DNA of 64,000 nt from Peribacillus sp. ACCC06369 (GCF_030348945.1 NZ_JAUCEN010000002.1:4216001-4280000), one strand, 5' to 3'; positions 45,378 to 55,134 are shown, counted from the stretch's first letter. Made by a program: numbers and translations. Notes: generated from the sequence alone by a model not told the origin.

Positions 45378-45872
45378 CTGATTCATACAGTTAAACCAGG
45401 TGAAACACTGACACAGATATCAAGGGACTATCGGAAACCACTATCAGCAATCATCTCTGCCAACCCGTCAATAAATCCAAATGTCATTTACCCTGGTCAA
45501 CCCATTTTAATACCTGGTTTTCCTCCTCCCGATACCATTCCATTTCAGATCGATGTGTCCGTTAATAATCGTAAGCTAAGGCTGCTAAAAAATGGAGTAC
45601 TGCAAAAACAATATCCGATTGCCGTTGGAAGAATGCTGTTCGGTACACCAGTAGGGCAGTTCATCATCATTAATAAAGCCCCCAACCCCGGAGGCCCATT
45701 CGGTACCATGTGGATGAGTTTATCAAAAGAACACTATGGCATTCACGGAACGAATGATCCCAGCTCGATTGGTAAAGCCGTCTCAAAAGGCTGTATTCGC
45801 ATGCATAATCGGGACGTGGAGGAATTATCAAGAACTGTTCCAATCGGGACATTGGTTACGATTCATCCTTAA
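45378..45872 (+). CDS. LysM L,D-transpeptidase (YkuD family)
   Basis: About 164 residues: LysM domain (residues 1-46, [20 protein letters not shown]) then a YkuD catalytic domain with [20 protein letters not shown] and CIRM, where His and Cys form the active site. It makes 3-3 cross-links in peptidoglycan; the B. subtilis homologue is spore-associated. The best ribosome site, GGAGGTG, is six bases before a CTG at 45378; the upstream in-frame TTG at 45363 has no ribosome site. A CTG start is therefore likely and unusual. Confidence 0.88.
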   Translation: MIHTVKPGETLTQISRDYRKPLSAIISANPSINPNVIYPGQPILIPGFPPPDTIPFQIDVSVNNRKLRLLKNGVLQKQYPIAVGRMLFGTPVGQFIIINKAPNPGGPFGTMWMSLSKEHYGIHGTNDPSSIGKAVSKGCIRMHNRDVEELSRTVPIGTLVTIHP

Positions 45873-45893
45873 TGTGTTTAGTGAATTATTATA

Positions 45894-45927
45894 AATAAGC
45901 CGACGAGATTTTCTCATCGGCTTATTT
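45894..45927. terminator. Bidirectional terminator
   Basis: AATAAGCCGA.GAGA and TCTC.TCGGCTTATT around TTT, between convergent genes. Confidence 0.85.
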
Positions 45928-45944
45928 TGGCATAAACTTAAAAA

Positions 45945-47399
45945 TTACACTTGAACCAATTTTTTCGCATGAATTTTATACTGAAGATCTCCTACATGAT
46001 TTATGAACGCTTGATCATGGGATACAAATATGATCGTCCCTTCATATGCCGCTATAAATCGTTCTAATGCTTCAATGGCAGTAATATCTAAAAAATTGGT
46101 CGGTTCATCTAATAGCAGAATGTTGTATTCCCCTAAGAACAACTGACAAAGTTGGAGGCGAATCGCTTCGCCGCCACTTAATGACTGAACACTTTTCAGT
46201 ATATCTGTACCGACAAACTGCATCGAATGCAGGACGCTTCTTAAAAATCCTTCATCATATTCTGAGCGATCTCCCAAGAATTGCAGAACCGTTTCATCCT
46301 TTGCAAATCTATAGCTCATTTGACGGAAGTAACCAATTTTCGCTTTTGGAGAAAGCGCTAAGCCTGCACCATTATTAGCAATATGGTGCAGCAAAGTACT
46401 TTTACCGCTCCCGTTGCTGCCCGTAATGGCTATTTTTTTACCGAGTGGCAGCTGGAAACTCACTTCATCCAATAATACTTTCTCCTTCACTTGTAGAGTC
46501 AATCGGTCTGCCATTATCGGGAACTTATTATGCAATTCCAATTGCTTTGACTGGCGAAACACGATTTGCCTTTCCTCTTGTACAGCTTCGACTTCCTGAA
46601 GTTTTTCCGCTCGATGCTCAATTGCCTTCGCTGCACGTTGTGCGGCTTTTTGGCTGGTGCCTTTTGATTTCGTCATAAACGTCTTATTCGGTTTTGCATT
46701 CGCCTCTTTTTTCGATAATCTTCCAGCTTGAGCGATTTTTTCAGCTTTTTTCATTTTTTCCTGCGCTGCTTTTTCAAGCCGGCTTTTTTCTTTTATGAAT
46801 TGTTCATGAGCTTGCCTCTGTTGTTCACGTTGTAACTGCTTCTGTGCCATGTACTCGCTGTAATTTCCGGAATATACATTTACCTTGCCTTCATGCACTT
46901 CCCAGATCGTTGTGACAAGTTCATCCAATACAGCCCGGTCATGACTAATCAATAGAAGCGCACCATAGTAATAGCGTAATTCATCAAATAAAAACGAAAT
47001 GCCGTCTTGGTCCAAGTTGGTTGTCGGCTCATCGATAAGTAACGCTTCGAAATAGTGGGTAAACAATTGGGCAAGCTTCACTCTTGTTTGCTCACCGCCG
47101 CTTAGCGATTCTGAATTTCGCGGAACTGCTAATTTTCCCACTAACGCTGGATCAGTTTCTGCAATAGCAGGGGCTTTAACTTGCTCAAAATAGCCACAAT
47201 CAACGTAACTCTTTACTTTTCCGCTTGTCGGTTGAATTTCTCGAGCAAGTAACTTTAATAACGTACTTTTCCCTGTACCATTTTTCCCGACGATGCCGAT
47301 GCGGTCAAATTGATGTACAGCTAATCGTTCAATCTTCAATATCTCTTTATCTAAATAGGTCACTTTGATATTTTCTAATTCAAAGCATATTTGTTCCAT
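45945..47399 (-). CDS. ABC-F ribosome-protection-type ATPase
   Basis: 484 residues, two ABC domains and no membrane part. Walker A GKNGTGKS and signature LSGGEQTR in the first; GSNGSGKS and LSGGEAIR in the second; both have DEPT(T/N)-L-D Walker B. The linker (about 195-285) is long, Lys/Ala-rich and coiled coil, which in Msr/Vga/VmlR-type proteins forms the antibiotic-resistance domain that reaches the peptidyl-transferase centre. Likely gives resistance to macrolide, lincosamide, streptogramin A or pleuromutilin drugs, but which is unknown. Its leader with a 7-codon ORF and terminator suggests drug-induced expression. Confidence 0.88.
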   Translation of the reverse strand: MEQICFELENIKVTYLDKEILKIERLAVHQFDRIGIVGKNGTGKSTLLKLLAREIQPTSGKVKSYVDCGYFEQVKAPAIAETDPALVGKLAVPRNSESLSGGEQTRVKLAQLFTHYFEALLIDEPTTNLDQDGISFLFDELRYYYGALLLISHDRAVLDELVTTIWEVHEGKVNVYSGNYSEYMAQKQLQREQQRQAHEQFIKEKSRLEKAAQEKMKKAEKIAQAGRLSKKEANAKPNKTFMTKSKGTSQKAAQRAAKAIEHRAEKLQEVEAVQEERQIVFRQSKQLELHNKFPIMADRLTLQVKEKVLLDEVSFQLPLGKKIAITGSNGSGKSTLLHHIANNGAGLALSPKAKIGYFRQMSYRFAKDETVLQFLGDRSEYDEGFLRSVLHSMQFVGTDILKSVQSLSGGEAIRLQLCQLFLGEYNILLLDEPTNFLDITAIEALERFIAAYEGTIIFVSHDQAFINHVGDLQYKIHAKKLVQV

Positions 47400-47617
47400 A
47401 TTCGCTACCTCCGAAATTTGTGATTTCGTATCGATAGCTTGGATCGATACGAGCTTCTATTTCAAGCTCGCATCAAAAGAATAATAAGAACTGCAATTTA
47501 CATTCCCCCTATTTCATCTTCATAGTCACCGTTGCATTACCATGTAATCGATATGAGCTTATCTTCCAAACTCGCATCAATAGAAAAGTAACATCATCAT
47601 GTAAAAATCTCTCCAAA

Positions 47618-47647
47618 ATAAAAAAGTACACAGATGCTCTGTGTACT
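47618..47647 (-). terminator. Leader attenuator of the ABC-F gene
   Basis: AGTACACAGA and TCTGTGTACT with a 3-base loop, followed on the minus strand by TTTTTATTTT. It lies about 220 bases upstream of the ABC-F start and downstream of the leader ORF, as a transcription attenuator would. Confidence 0.8.
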
Positions 47648-47763
47648 AAAAAAATCGGCATAGATATTCGGTAGAACGACAAAACTTCTACAACATATCC
47701 ATCCTATACACACAGCAAATAACCCCTTATACAAAGTGGTTTTTTCCATAATATGTGTGTATA

Positions 47764-47787
47764 TCAGTATAGTTGTAAAAATGCCAC
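47764..47787 (-). CDS. Leader peptide MAFLQLY upstream of ABC-F
   Basis: GTG start, seven codons and TGA, with AAAGGAGCG nine bases upstream. Directly after the stop, TATACACACA (mRNA of 47754-47763) can pair with TGTGTGTATA (47705-47714), so a ribosome halted at the end of the ORF would change folding before the attenuator. A 50-codon frame starting at 47749 overlaps the same leader but lacks a ribosome site. Confidence 0.6.
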   Translation of the reverse strand: MAFLQLY

Positions 47788-47816
47788 GTTTATCGCTCCT
47801 TTCAAATCTTGCCCCT

Positions 47817-47845
47817 ATTCTAACCAGGATATTTCCATCAGTCAA
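47817..47845 (-). promoter_or_regulatory. SigA promoter of the ABC-F leader
   Basis: Minus strand TTGACT, 17 bases, TAGAAT. Confidence 0.75.
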
Positions 47846-47913
47846 TGATTTTTTATTTTATATAAAAAAAGGCAAGGATTTCCCCTGCCAGTACAATAGT
47901 ATCGTTCTATCAA

Positions 47914-48725
47914 TCAATTCATATTTATCGGCCAATAATAAAACACCAGTGTAACCATGATGATCATGACGCCGCTGATCATTAAATAGGCCGGGTATCT
48001 GCGGGTGATAGTCATTTCTTTTTGCTCATCTATTTCAATCGGGGTTTGAAGGATATTTGCTTGGAACTCCCTTTCTTCGATGGTGATCGTTCCATACTTG
48101 GAGCCAATGATAAGTGCGCCTATGCTTAGGATTAAACCGATGATTACAGGATTGAAGTATACAGGAAGGCTAATTCCGAACATGCTGAGGCTTTCCCCGA
48201 GTATCACGCCAAAGAAGCCGAATACGATGCTCCAAAAAGCTCCTTCTTTTGTTACCTTCTTTGAAAATACGCTTGATATGGCAATCGGTCCCCATGATGC
48301 TGCAAATAATGTGGCCGCAAAGTAGCCGATCCACATGACAGCAGGCGGCTGGAACAATCCAATCAATAAGATGATCAAGCTGATCACAACCATGGAAATG
48401 CGGCTGGCCCGTAATAGATGATGATCTGTGTATTCCTTTTTCCGTGATTGTTCCATGATATCCCGTGTAATGCTGCTTCCTATAATCTGAAGGACGCTCG
48501 AACAGGAAGATAATGCCGCAGCCATGATGCCGCTAACGATGATGACTCCAAGCCATGTCGGGACAATATTCATCGCTGCCCAAATGAATACCTTTTCCGT
48601 CGGTGCGATATCCGCTTTAATGGTGGTGATTGTCGATATGCTGATATGGAGAAACAAATAGACGGTCAAAATGGAAACGGTGGCCCAAACGCCGGCACGG
48701 AAAGCGTTGATAATTGGGGTAAACA
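47914..48725 (-). pseudogene. Sodium:solute symporter, C-terminal part only
   Basis: About 270 residues with six or more membrane helices, including ALSSCSSVLQIIGSSITRDI and the RASRISMVVISLIILLIG segment, typical of SSS-family transporters near helices 8-10. A full member has about 500 residues. Homology goes up to FTPIINAFRAG near 48715 and then hits an in-frame stop by 48735. The upstream half is missing, and unrelated AT-rich DNA with the McrBC genes starts at the same place. So this is the left scar of the defence island. Confidence 0.85.
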
Positions 48726-48867
48726 GAGGTTAGGGAAAAGGAGCATGATGGTATCAATAAATTTATATAGGCTGTATATAGTGAATTGAGTTACCTAAAT
48801 TGATTTAAAAATTACAAAAATGGTTTATGATAAAATAATATATTAATTTAAAAGGAGGAATTCTTAA

Positions 48868-51321
48868 ATGGGCAAGTGGATTTTTCAAGGAAACCCAAAA
48901 CATTTTGATTTAGATACATACTTCTTAGAAAATGAAGTCATAAACTGGTCAATCAGACAAAAGCAGTATTTGGATGAGATTCAACAAAAAGATCAAGTCT
49001 TTATTTGGAGATCTGATGGCAGAATCAAAAATTCTGGCGGTGTAATCGCATTATGCGAAATTGTGTCAGAACCTTATGAAAATGAGGAGGATTTCAAGGT
49101 AGACTTAAAAGTACTCGAATGTCGTTTAACAGCAGAAGAACAAATGCTATTTCGTCATGAATTAAAAGAAATCCCAGATACAATGAACTTACAAATATTC
49201 AAAATCAGTCAAATGACAAACTACCGATTAACTGATGACGAATTCAATCGTCTCAAAAACCTATGGAATTCACCTTCAGAAATCGAAGATAGACTAAACC
49301 TTTCTACAACAGAAAAATTCCTTCATTTTTTTAAGGACGAAGCACAAAACTGGTTTTTGACGAATATTGAGTATTTACAAGAAAGCTATCAATTTTTCAA
49401 TCAATTTAAAAAACAGGAAAACATACAAGCGATGGAATGGAAAGACATTCAGGAGTTGGGCAATCATATCAATGCTTTTCGAATGCCGCTTGCTAAGAAG
49501 CGAGCCCTCGGAAATATGAATGCTCCTATTGACCATTACCGAAAAAGCTTTGAATACCTTATTTACGGAAATGATTCCATCAAAGACCGAATTGATCGTT
49601 TTCTCTCTGATGGGGAATACAAGCTTTTTGGATTCGGAACAAGTGTTATCAGTGAATTAATAGGAAATCTTTTTTCAGAAGAATATTGTTTTTACAATCA
49701 AAGAGACAAAGTGGCAGCAGAAAATATCCTAGAACTGACTCCTAATTATTCACGCGGAGATTCCTTTGCGACCAAATTACTAAAATTCCAGATTTGCATG
49801 CAAGAAAATAAAATAGTGGACACATATCTTGAAATAGTCGGAAAGAGAACTAACCTGCCCATTTTTTATGAAATTGATCAATTCTTTAGTTTTCTATTTG
49901 AGAAATACGGGAAAATAGAGTATCAAACTGAAGAGGATGATCTTCCACAATTTTGGCTATTAGCAGCTGGGGAAGGCAACTCGATGTGGAAGGATTTCCA
50001 CCAAAATGAGCTAATAGCAATTGGCTGGGAAGAAATTAGTGACCTTAAACAATATAAAAGCAAGAGAGAAATAGCAGAAGCTTTAAAAGAAGCGTTCCAG
50101 TTTGATCACAACCCTAATAATGATGCACTTGCCAACTATCAGTTCGCTCATGAAATGAAAATTGGCGATTATGTTTTTATCAAAAAAGGAATCAAACAGA
50201 TTATTGCTTATGGAAAAATTGTTTCGGATTACAAATACGATCCAACACGTGAACGTTACCAATCATTGCGTAAGGTAGAATGGCTAGCAACTGGGAAATG
50301 GGAAATTGAAAATAATCAGTTGATCACCAAAACCCTAACAGATATCAGTCCCTATGAGGATTTTGTAAAAGAATTGTTAGATATGGTCGGAAGAGAAAAT
50401 TCTGTTTATCTAGAAAATGATTCAACTATGCCTATTGTTATTGAAAAAGCTGCTCTCTATAATAGTGAGCAAATTCTCACAGAAGTTTTTATGGATGAAG
50501 AAACGATAGAGGAAATCCTTGAAACTCTTGATTATAAGAAAAATCTCATTCTCCAAGGGCCGCCAGGAGTTGGAAAAACCTTTATTGCTAAGCGACTTGC
50601 TTATCTACATTTGGGCACTAGGGATGATACGAAAATAGAAATGATTCAGTTTCATCAATCCTATTCTTATGAAGACTTTATTAGAGGTTATAAACCGAGT
50701 GCACAAGGGCATTTTTCTTTAAAGGATGGCATTTTTTACTCCTTCTGTAAAAAAGCGATTAATGATCCGGAAAGCAATTATTATATGATTATTGATGAAA
50801 TTAATCGAGGAAACCTTTCGAAGATTTTCGGAGAACTAATGATGCTGATTGAAGCTGATAAACGAGGAAAGAAATATTCCGTAAAGCTTGCTTATAGTGA
50901 AGGTGAGGATACTTTTTATATTCCTAAAAACTTATATCTTATTGGAACAATGAACACTGCAGACCGTTCATTAGCCATGGTAGATTATGCCCTTCGTAGA
51001 AGATTCTCGTTTATTACTTTGGAACCGGCTTTCCATACAGAACAATTTGAAGAATATCTAATCAATAAAGGAATTAGTCAAGGATTTATCGATAAATTAA
51101 CCACAACCATTAGTGAAATCAATCAGGAAATCATAAAAGATACTGTCAACCTGGGCAAAGGATATGAGATTGGACATAGTTATTTCTGCCCTACCTTCGA
51201 GCAGGTGGAGGATGAGCAAAAATGGTATGAACGGATTATTCGCTTAGAAATTGCCCCATTGCTTAGAGAGTATTGGTTTGATCAGGAGGATAAAGTAAAT
51301 GGTCTCCTCTCCAGACTCTAA
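48868..51321 (+). CDS. mcrB: McrB-type GTPase with N-terminal EVE domain
   Basis: 817 residues. Residues 1-130 form an EVE (PUA-like) domain: WIFQGNPKHFDLDTYF, QVFIWRSDGRIKNSGGVIALCEI. Residues about 350-490 (FWLLAAGEGNSMWKDF...MKIGDYVFIKKGIKQIIAYG) look like a second reader of the same fold. The AAA+ motor has Walker A GPPGVGKT (about 564-571), Walker B IIDEINRGNLSKIFGEL and MNTADRS (from 695), the GTP-specific signature of McrB. It would move on DNA bearing modified cytosine and drive McrC to cut. GGAGG precedes the ATG. The stop overlaps mcrC by 23 bases. Confidence 0.93.
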   Translation: MGKWIFQGNPKHFDLDTYFLENEVINWSIRQKQYLDEIQQKDQVFIWRSDGRIKNSGGVIALCEIVSEPYENEEDFKVDLKVLECRLTAEEQMLFRHELKEIPDTMNLQIFKISQMTNYRLTDDEFNRLKNLWNSPSEIEDRLNLSTTEKFLHFFKDEAQNWFLTNIEYLQESYQFFNQFKKQENIQAMEWKDIQELGNHINAFRMPLAKKRALGNMNAPIDHYRKSFEYLIYGNDSIKDRIDRFLSDGEYKLFGFGTSVISELIGNLFSEEYCFYNQRDKVAAENILELTPNYSRGDSFATKLLKFQICMQENKIVDTYLEIVGKRTNLPIFYEIDQFFSFLFEKYGKIEYQTEEDDLPQFWLLAAGEGNSMWKDFHQNELIAIGWEEISDLKQYKSKREIAEALKEAFQFDHNPNNDALANYQFAHEMKIGDYVFIKKGIKQIIAYGKIVSDYKYDPTRERYQSLRKVEWLATGKWEIENNQLITKTLTDISPYEDFVKELLDMVGRENSVYLENDSTMPIVIEKAALYNSEQILTEVFMDEETIEEILETLDYKKNLILQGPPGVGKTFIAKRLAYLHLGTRDDTKIEMIQFHQSYSYEDFIRGYKPSAQGHFSLKDGIFYSFCKKAINDPESNYYMIIDEINRGNLSKIFGELMMLIEADKRGKKYSVKLAYSEGEDTFYIPKNLYLIGTMNTADRSLAMVDYALRRRFSFITLEPAFHTEQFEEYLINKGISQGFIDKLTTTISEINQEIIKDTVNLGKGYEIGHSYFCPTFEQVEDEQKWYERIIRLEIAPLLREYWFDQEDKVNGLLSRL

Positions 51322-52342
51322 CAAAATTCCAATTAAAAATCTCTATTATATGCTTTGCTATGCATGGGGACATTTAGCAGAGAAAGACTTTGCCAACATT
51401 TCTCGTGAAAATGAAAAGGATATGAAGCACCTTTTGACAAGGATTCTACTAGTTAAACTCCGATCCCTAATCAAAAAAGGGTTTTATAGAGAATATAAGA
51501 GCTATCAAGAGGAACTATCAAACTTAAGAGGAAGAATCCATTTTCAGGAATCTATTAATACTTTTTCCTTTAAACGAGGAAAAATGCATTGTGAATTTGA
51601 AGATATGAGCCATGACATTCTCCACAACCAGATTATCAAGTCTACCCTGGTTAAATTGATCCAAAGTTCAAACTTAGATCCAACGCTTAAAGGAGAGGTT
51701 CGTCAACTATACCCGTATTTTGAAGGTATCAGTACTATTAAGCTTGATCCCCAAATTTTTTATAAGATCAAGCTCCACAGAAGTAACCAACATTATCGTT
51801 TTGTATTGGATATTTGTCGTTTTCTATTTGAATCGTTGTTAATGCATGAGGAAGGTCTAGAAACTACATTCGCAGATTTTGAAAGAGAACCAAAAGCGAT
51901 GGCACGTCTTTTCGAGGAGTTCGTTCGCTCCTTTTATAAAATAGAGTTACCAGAATTCAAAGTTTACCGAGAAAACATTTATTGGGAAGCAGAGGGAGAA
52001 AACACCGCCTATCTCCCCCTGATGCAAACAGATATATCACTTGAAAATATTGAGTGGAAAATTATCATGGATACAAAATACTATCAAAACTCGCTTATAC
52101 AAAACTGGGGATCTCAAAAACTAATTAGCGGAAATCTCTATCAGCTTTTTGCTTATTTAAGTAATCATAAAAAAGCTATAGGGAAGGAAACAATAGGCAT
52201 CCTACTGTATCCAAAAACCGGTAAGGCACTGAATCTCTCCTATGTAGTGAAGGGCTTTCCTATGAAAATTTTCACAGTGGATTTAAATAGCAACTGGGAG
52301 TCTATCCATGAAAGGTTACTTGAAATAGTTGTATTAAGGTAG
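51299..52342 (+). CDS. mcrC: McrC nuclease subunit
   Basis: 347 residues. The N-terminus IPIKNLYYMLCYAWGHL is diagnostic of McrC. The PD-(D/E)XK site reads TDIS (about Asp245) and IIMDTKYY (Asp258, Lys260). It starts inside the mcrB end, so translation is coupled. Together the two genes form a type IV restriction system against modified DNA. A perfect 30-base palindrome follows 45 bases after the stop. Confidence 0.92.
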   Translation: MVSSPDSNKIPIKNLYYMLCYAWGHLAEKDFANISRENEKDMKHLLTRILLVKLRSLIKKGFYREYKSYQEELSNLRGRIHFQESINTFSFKRGKMHCEFEDMSHDILHNQIIKSTLVKLIQSSNLDPTLKGEVRQLYPYFEGISTIKLDPQIFYKIKLHRSNQHYRFVLDICRFLFESLLMHEEGLETTFADFEREPKAMARLFEEFVRSFYKIELPEFKVYRENIYWEAEGENTAYLPLMQTDISLENIEWKIIMDTKYYQNSLIQNWGSQKLISGNLYQLFAYLSNHKKAIGKETIGILLYPKTGKALNLSYVVKGFPMKIFTVDLNSNWESIHERLLEIVVLR

Positions 52343-52387
52343 TAAAAAGAAGTCACCCATATTTATATTTCTAGACCAATAACTGCA

Positions 52388-52417
52388 AAGTCCGATTACA
52401 AATTTGTAATCGGACTT
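52388..52417. terminator. Perfect 30-base palindrome after mcrC
   Basis: AAGTCCGATTACAAA joined directly to its complement, with no loop gap and no T run. It could be a weak terminator or a recombination-type site. Confidence 0.55.
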
Positions 52418-52586
52418 ATAGTAATGACTATCTAGCCTTCCGCTCAAAGTGATAATACAGCCTATCTATACAAATATCCGTAATATTCAAAAAAATCTTT
52501 TGATCATCTGGGGTAACGTTAAAGTTCAGCTTAAAAATATTTCTTCAAAAGAAATTAACACTAGTCGAAATCAACTTACTAACTCC

Positions 52587-52727
52587 TACTTCATCTTACT
52601 CCCAAAGCTTTTTAGAGGATTTGTCTGCAAAGTAGATTTGTTTTCGATACTCTGTTTCAGTTAAGTAGTTAGGAAAGATCGGTGCCGTTAAATTAGAAGT
52701 GATCGGCTTGAACCAAGTATCATTCAT
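52587..52727 (-). CDS. Small ORF after the DUF1643-like gene, 46 residues
   Basis: ATG at 52727 with GAGGCG six bases upstream, 12 bases after the stop of the 442-residue gene. Reads MNDTWFKPITSNLTAPIFPN then ETEYRKQIYFADKSSK. No family recognised. It may be a third cassette member or the start of a truncated gene. Confidence 0.45.
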
Positions 52728-52739
52728 TCAATCGCCTCA

Positions 52740-54068
52740 CTAAAAGATAATTCCAGCACCACCAGTCGCAATACATGTTTGTTCAACTTTTAATGTATAA
52801 TCATCTTTATTAAATACATGTACATATCGATTCCATGTGACTGTGCCGATATCATTTATGGTATGAAATACAATGACGGGGTATCCTTCCCTACTGTAAT
52901 AAAAATGAGGCTCTTTTATATCAGGCTCTTTCTCAATCATTTCCCATTGATCATTACTGTAATTCTCATATGATTCATCTCCTGATTCATCTTGCACTGG
53001 CAAGATAACATCTCTTCCCCAAGATGTCCCATGCCAATTAGCTCCAAATTCATGTAATTCATGATATACGATTGCCGCCTGTAAATAAGATAAAGGTGTT
53101 TTATCTCCTTCAATGACTTGCATAAAATCTGACAATGCATGAGCTGGTTTTGGAGCCGATAAGAAACCATCTAATTGCTTACAATCTTCTACATCCTGTA
53201 ACTCCTTTTTTTCAGGAATTGCCCATACGATTCCATTACCATTACCGCCACCATCACTAAATTGATACGCCCTTAGTTTATAGCCACTTTGGATGCTTAG
53301 GTGAGAGAATCCCTTTACAACGGATTCAGGATTTGCAGGCGTTCTATACCATCCATAGTCGTCATCGTCATATTTTTCTACTTGTTTCATTTCTACGATC
53401 AAATTAGGTTTTGTTGCATAGCTTGGAAAACGTTGAATACAAAACTGCTGCTTATATATATTAATCAGCTCTTGAGCCATCATTGGCCTGTGTGATGCAA
53501 TGAGTGGGCATGGGTGATAATATTCATTCTTTTTTTCATGTTTTTTTCCGAAAGAAGGAATCTTTGTGTCCTTTATTAATTTACGCCATTTCTCCTTAAT
53601 CAGTCGATAGTTCTCCCATCTCCTTTCGTGCTTGACTCCCCAACCAAGGAGAATCCAAGGATGCAATTTAAATTCGTTTATATTAACTAGCGGTTTTGTA
53701 ATATCATATTCACCAGATTGGACAAGATTTTCAAAATGCTCTATTGCATCTTCCGACTTAGTATTTTGAAGATTAAAAATATTATAGATATGTAATCGAC
53801 CTGAAATAGGCTTGTCTTTACCGTAAATTCCTTCGATAACAGAGACTAACTGTTTCATAGTAGGATCTTCTGCCTTTATCCAACCACTGGCAGACCCCAC
53901 TGCATTAAGTAACTGAGTTAATTCTTTATCTAGTGTAGCTGATCCTGGATTTTGTAAAAGACATGCTCCAATAGATTCCTCCGAATCTCCCCACTGAATG
54001 TAAGCTGATGTTCGATAAATATTTTCTCCCCTTTTAACAAATGATCCAAAAGCCTTTGGCTCCATCAT
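52740..54068 (-). CDS. DUF1643-like protein with unknown C-terminal domain (candidate defence gene)
   Basis: 442 residues. The first 200 follow the DUF1643 plan: LLQNPGSATLD (about 37), EDPTMKQLV, LHIYNIFNLQNT (about 92), HPWILLGWGVKHERRW and YYHPCPL. DUF1643 usually ends there; here about 230 further residues follow, with FSDGGGNGNGIVWAIPEKK, AIVYHELHEFGANWHGTSWG and a strand-rich end, which I cannot assign. Ribosome site GGAGA before the ATG. It is 15 bases after the PD-ExK gene, so the two are one operon. The defence role is inferred from the island and partner. Confidence 0.7.
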   Translation of the reverse strand: MMEPKAFGSFVKRGENIYRTSAYIQWGDSEESIGACLLQNPGSATLDKELTQLLNAVGSASGWIKAEDPTMKQLVSVIEGIYGKDKPISGRLHIYNIFNLQNTKSEDAIEHFENLVQSGEYDITKPLVNINEFKLHPWILLGWGVKHERRWENYRLIKEKWRKLIKDTKIPSFGKKHEKKNEYYHPCPLIASHRPMMAQELINIYKQQFCIQRFPSYATKPNLIVEMKQVEKYDDDDYGWYRTPANPESVVKGFSHLSIQSGYKLRAYQFSDGGGNGNGIVWAIPEKKELQDVEDCKQLDGFLSAPKPAHALSDFMQVIEGDKTPLSYLQAAIVYHELHEFGANWHGTSWGRDVILPVQDESGDESYENYSNDQWEMIEKEPDIKEPHFYYSREGYPVIVFHTINDIGTVTWNRYVHVFNKDDYTLKVEQTCIATGGAGIIF

Positions 54069-54083
54069 GCTTAATCTCCTTTT

Positions 54084-55061
54084 TTACGATCGTAAATTAT
54101 ATGCTAAATCGATGTAAGGTTTAATTTGTTCAAAATTATCTACCCATTCTAATCTTATATAAGCTTCATGAGGATATTTTTCAATCTCATAGTCTGGTCT
54201 ATAAAAGTTCCTACTCAGCATTTTATCTATCTCTTCTTGAATACTAAGACCTAATCTCTCCTCTTTCTTGCCGAAATGAAGAATAAAATGTCTTTGCCTT
54301 TGGATAGATAAAGTAGCAAATTTGGGCTTTCTTACTCTTTTATATCCTATCCCATCTTTCGTTCCAGCATCTTGTATATCTTGGTATCCTGATTCATTCC
54401 AGATATAGTCATGAATTTTTCTTGCTAACTTTTGAGCCTTAACCTTTTCAAACTGAAGAAAGAAATATTCATTTGTCTTTGTTCCACCTATACAATTAAT
54501 AACACAGAATTCTTCAAACTGTTCCAATAAGAAACATGTTAATACATCATTTGACTGTTTAAAAAATTGATATTGTTCCTGTAAAAAGTTCCTGATATCA
54601 CTCCAGGTCAAAATAATATTTTTTTCAACCTTTTGATTTATAGCAAATCTTTTTTTATGACCTTCAAGCTGGTTAATTTCTAAGTAAGAATTTAATCCTA
54701 TCTTCGTTTCTATTAAAATAGAAACATTTTCTGATAAAATTGCTCCATCGGGAATATAATATTTCTTCATTTGTAAGTTATTTATCATGTTTTTAGTTTC
54801 TGCAATTCCTATTACAACAGCTTGTGGAGTCTTGCGATGAAGCTCATTAGAGACTTGATACATGTACTCAAAAGTATCATTTTCATTTCCGTTTAACCCT
54901 AACCATTTTGTCAGTTTCATGGTAAGAGTTGGTGAAGAATTTTGTAAAACATTAACAAATGCCTTCGTGGTATTATTTTCGATTTGTAAATGTTTAGTGT
55001 CTTCGGCGCCTTTTTTCGATGGTCCACGATAATAATGAAAAATATTTTTATAAATAGACAT
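54084..55061 (-). CDS. PD-(D/E)XK nuclease-like protein (candidate defence effector)
   Basis: 325 residues. The N-terminus has NNTTKAFVNVLQ (about 29-40), as seen in several PD-(D/E)XK proteins. The likely active site is IPDGAIL (Asp105), then LIETKIG (Glu118, Lys120), with a downstream QLEGHKKR helix (from 131) in the place of the family's fourth motif. The C-terminal 150 residues are unassigned and basic (RVRKPKFATLSIQRQRHF). AAGGAGA precedes the ATG. First large gene of a leftward cassette with the DUF1643-like gene. Nuclease call from motifs only. Confidence 0.72.
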   Translation of the reverse strand: MSIYKNIFHYYRGPSKKGAEDTKHLQIENNTTKAFVNVLQNSSPTLTMKLTKWLGLNGNENDTFEYMYQVSNELHRKTPQAVVIGIAETKNMINNLQMKKYYIPDGAILSENVSILIETKIGLNSYLEINQLEGHKKRFAINQKVEKNIILTWSDIRNFLQEQYQFFKQSNDVLTCFLLEQFEEFCVINCIGGTKTNEYFFLQFEKVKAQKLARKIHDYIWNESGYQDIQDAGTKDGIGYKRVRKPKFATLSIQRQRHFILHFGKKEERLGLSIQEEIDKMLSRNFYRPDYEIEKYPHEAYIRLEWVDNFEQIKPYIDLAYNLRS

Positions 55062-55134
55062 TCTTATCTCCTTAAAACTTTGAGATTTGAATTTTGAAAG
55101 TTCAAAAACGTGTCACACCATTTAAAGCTGTTTT

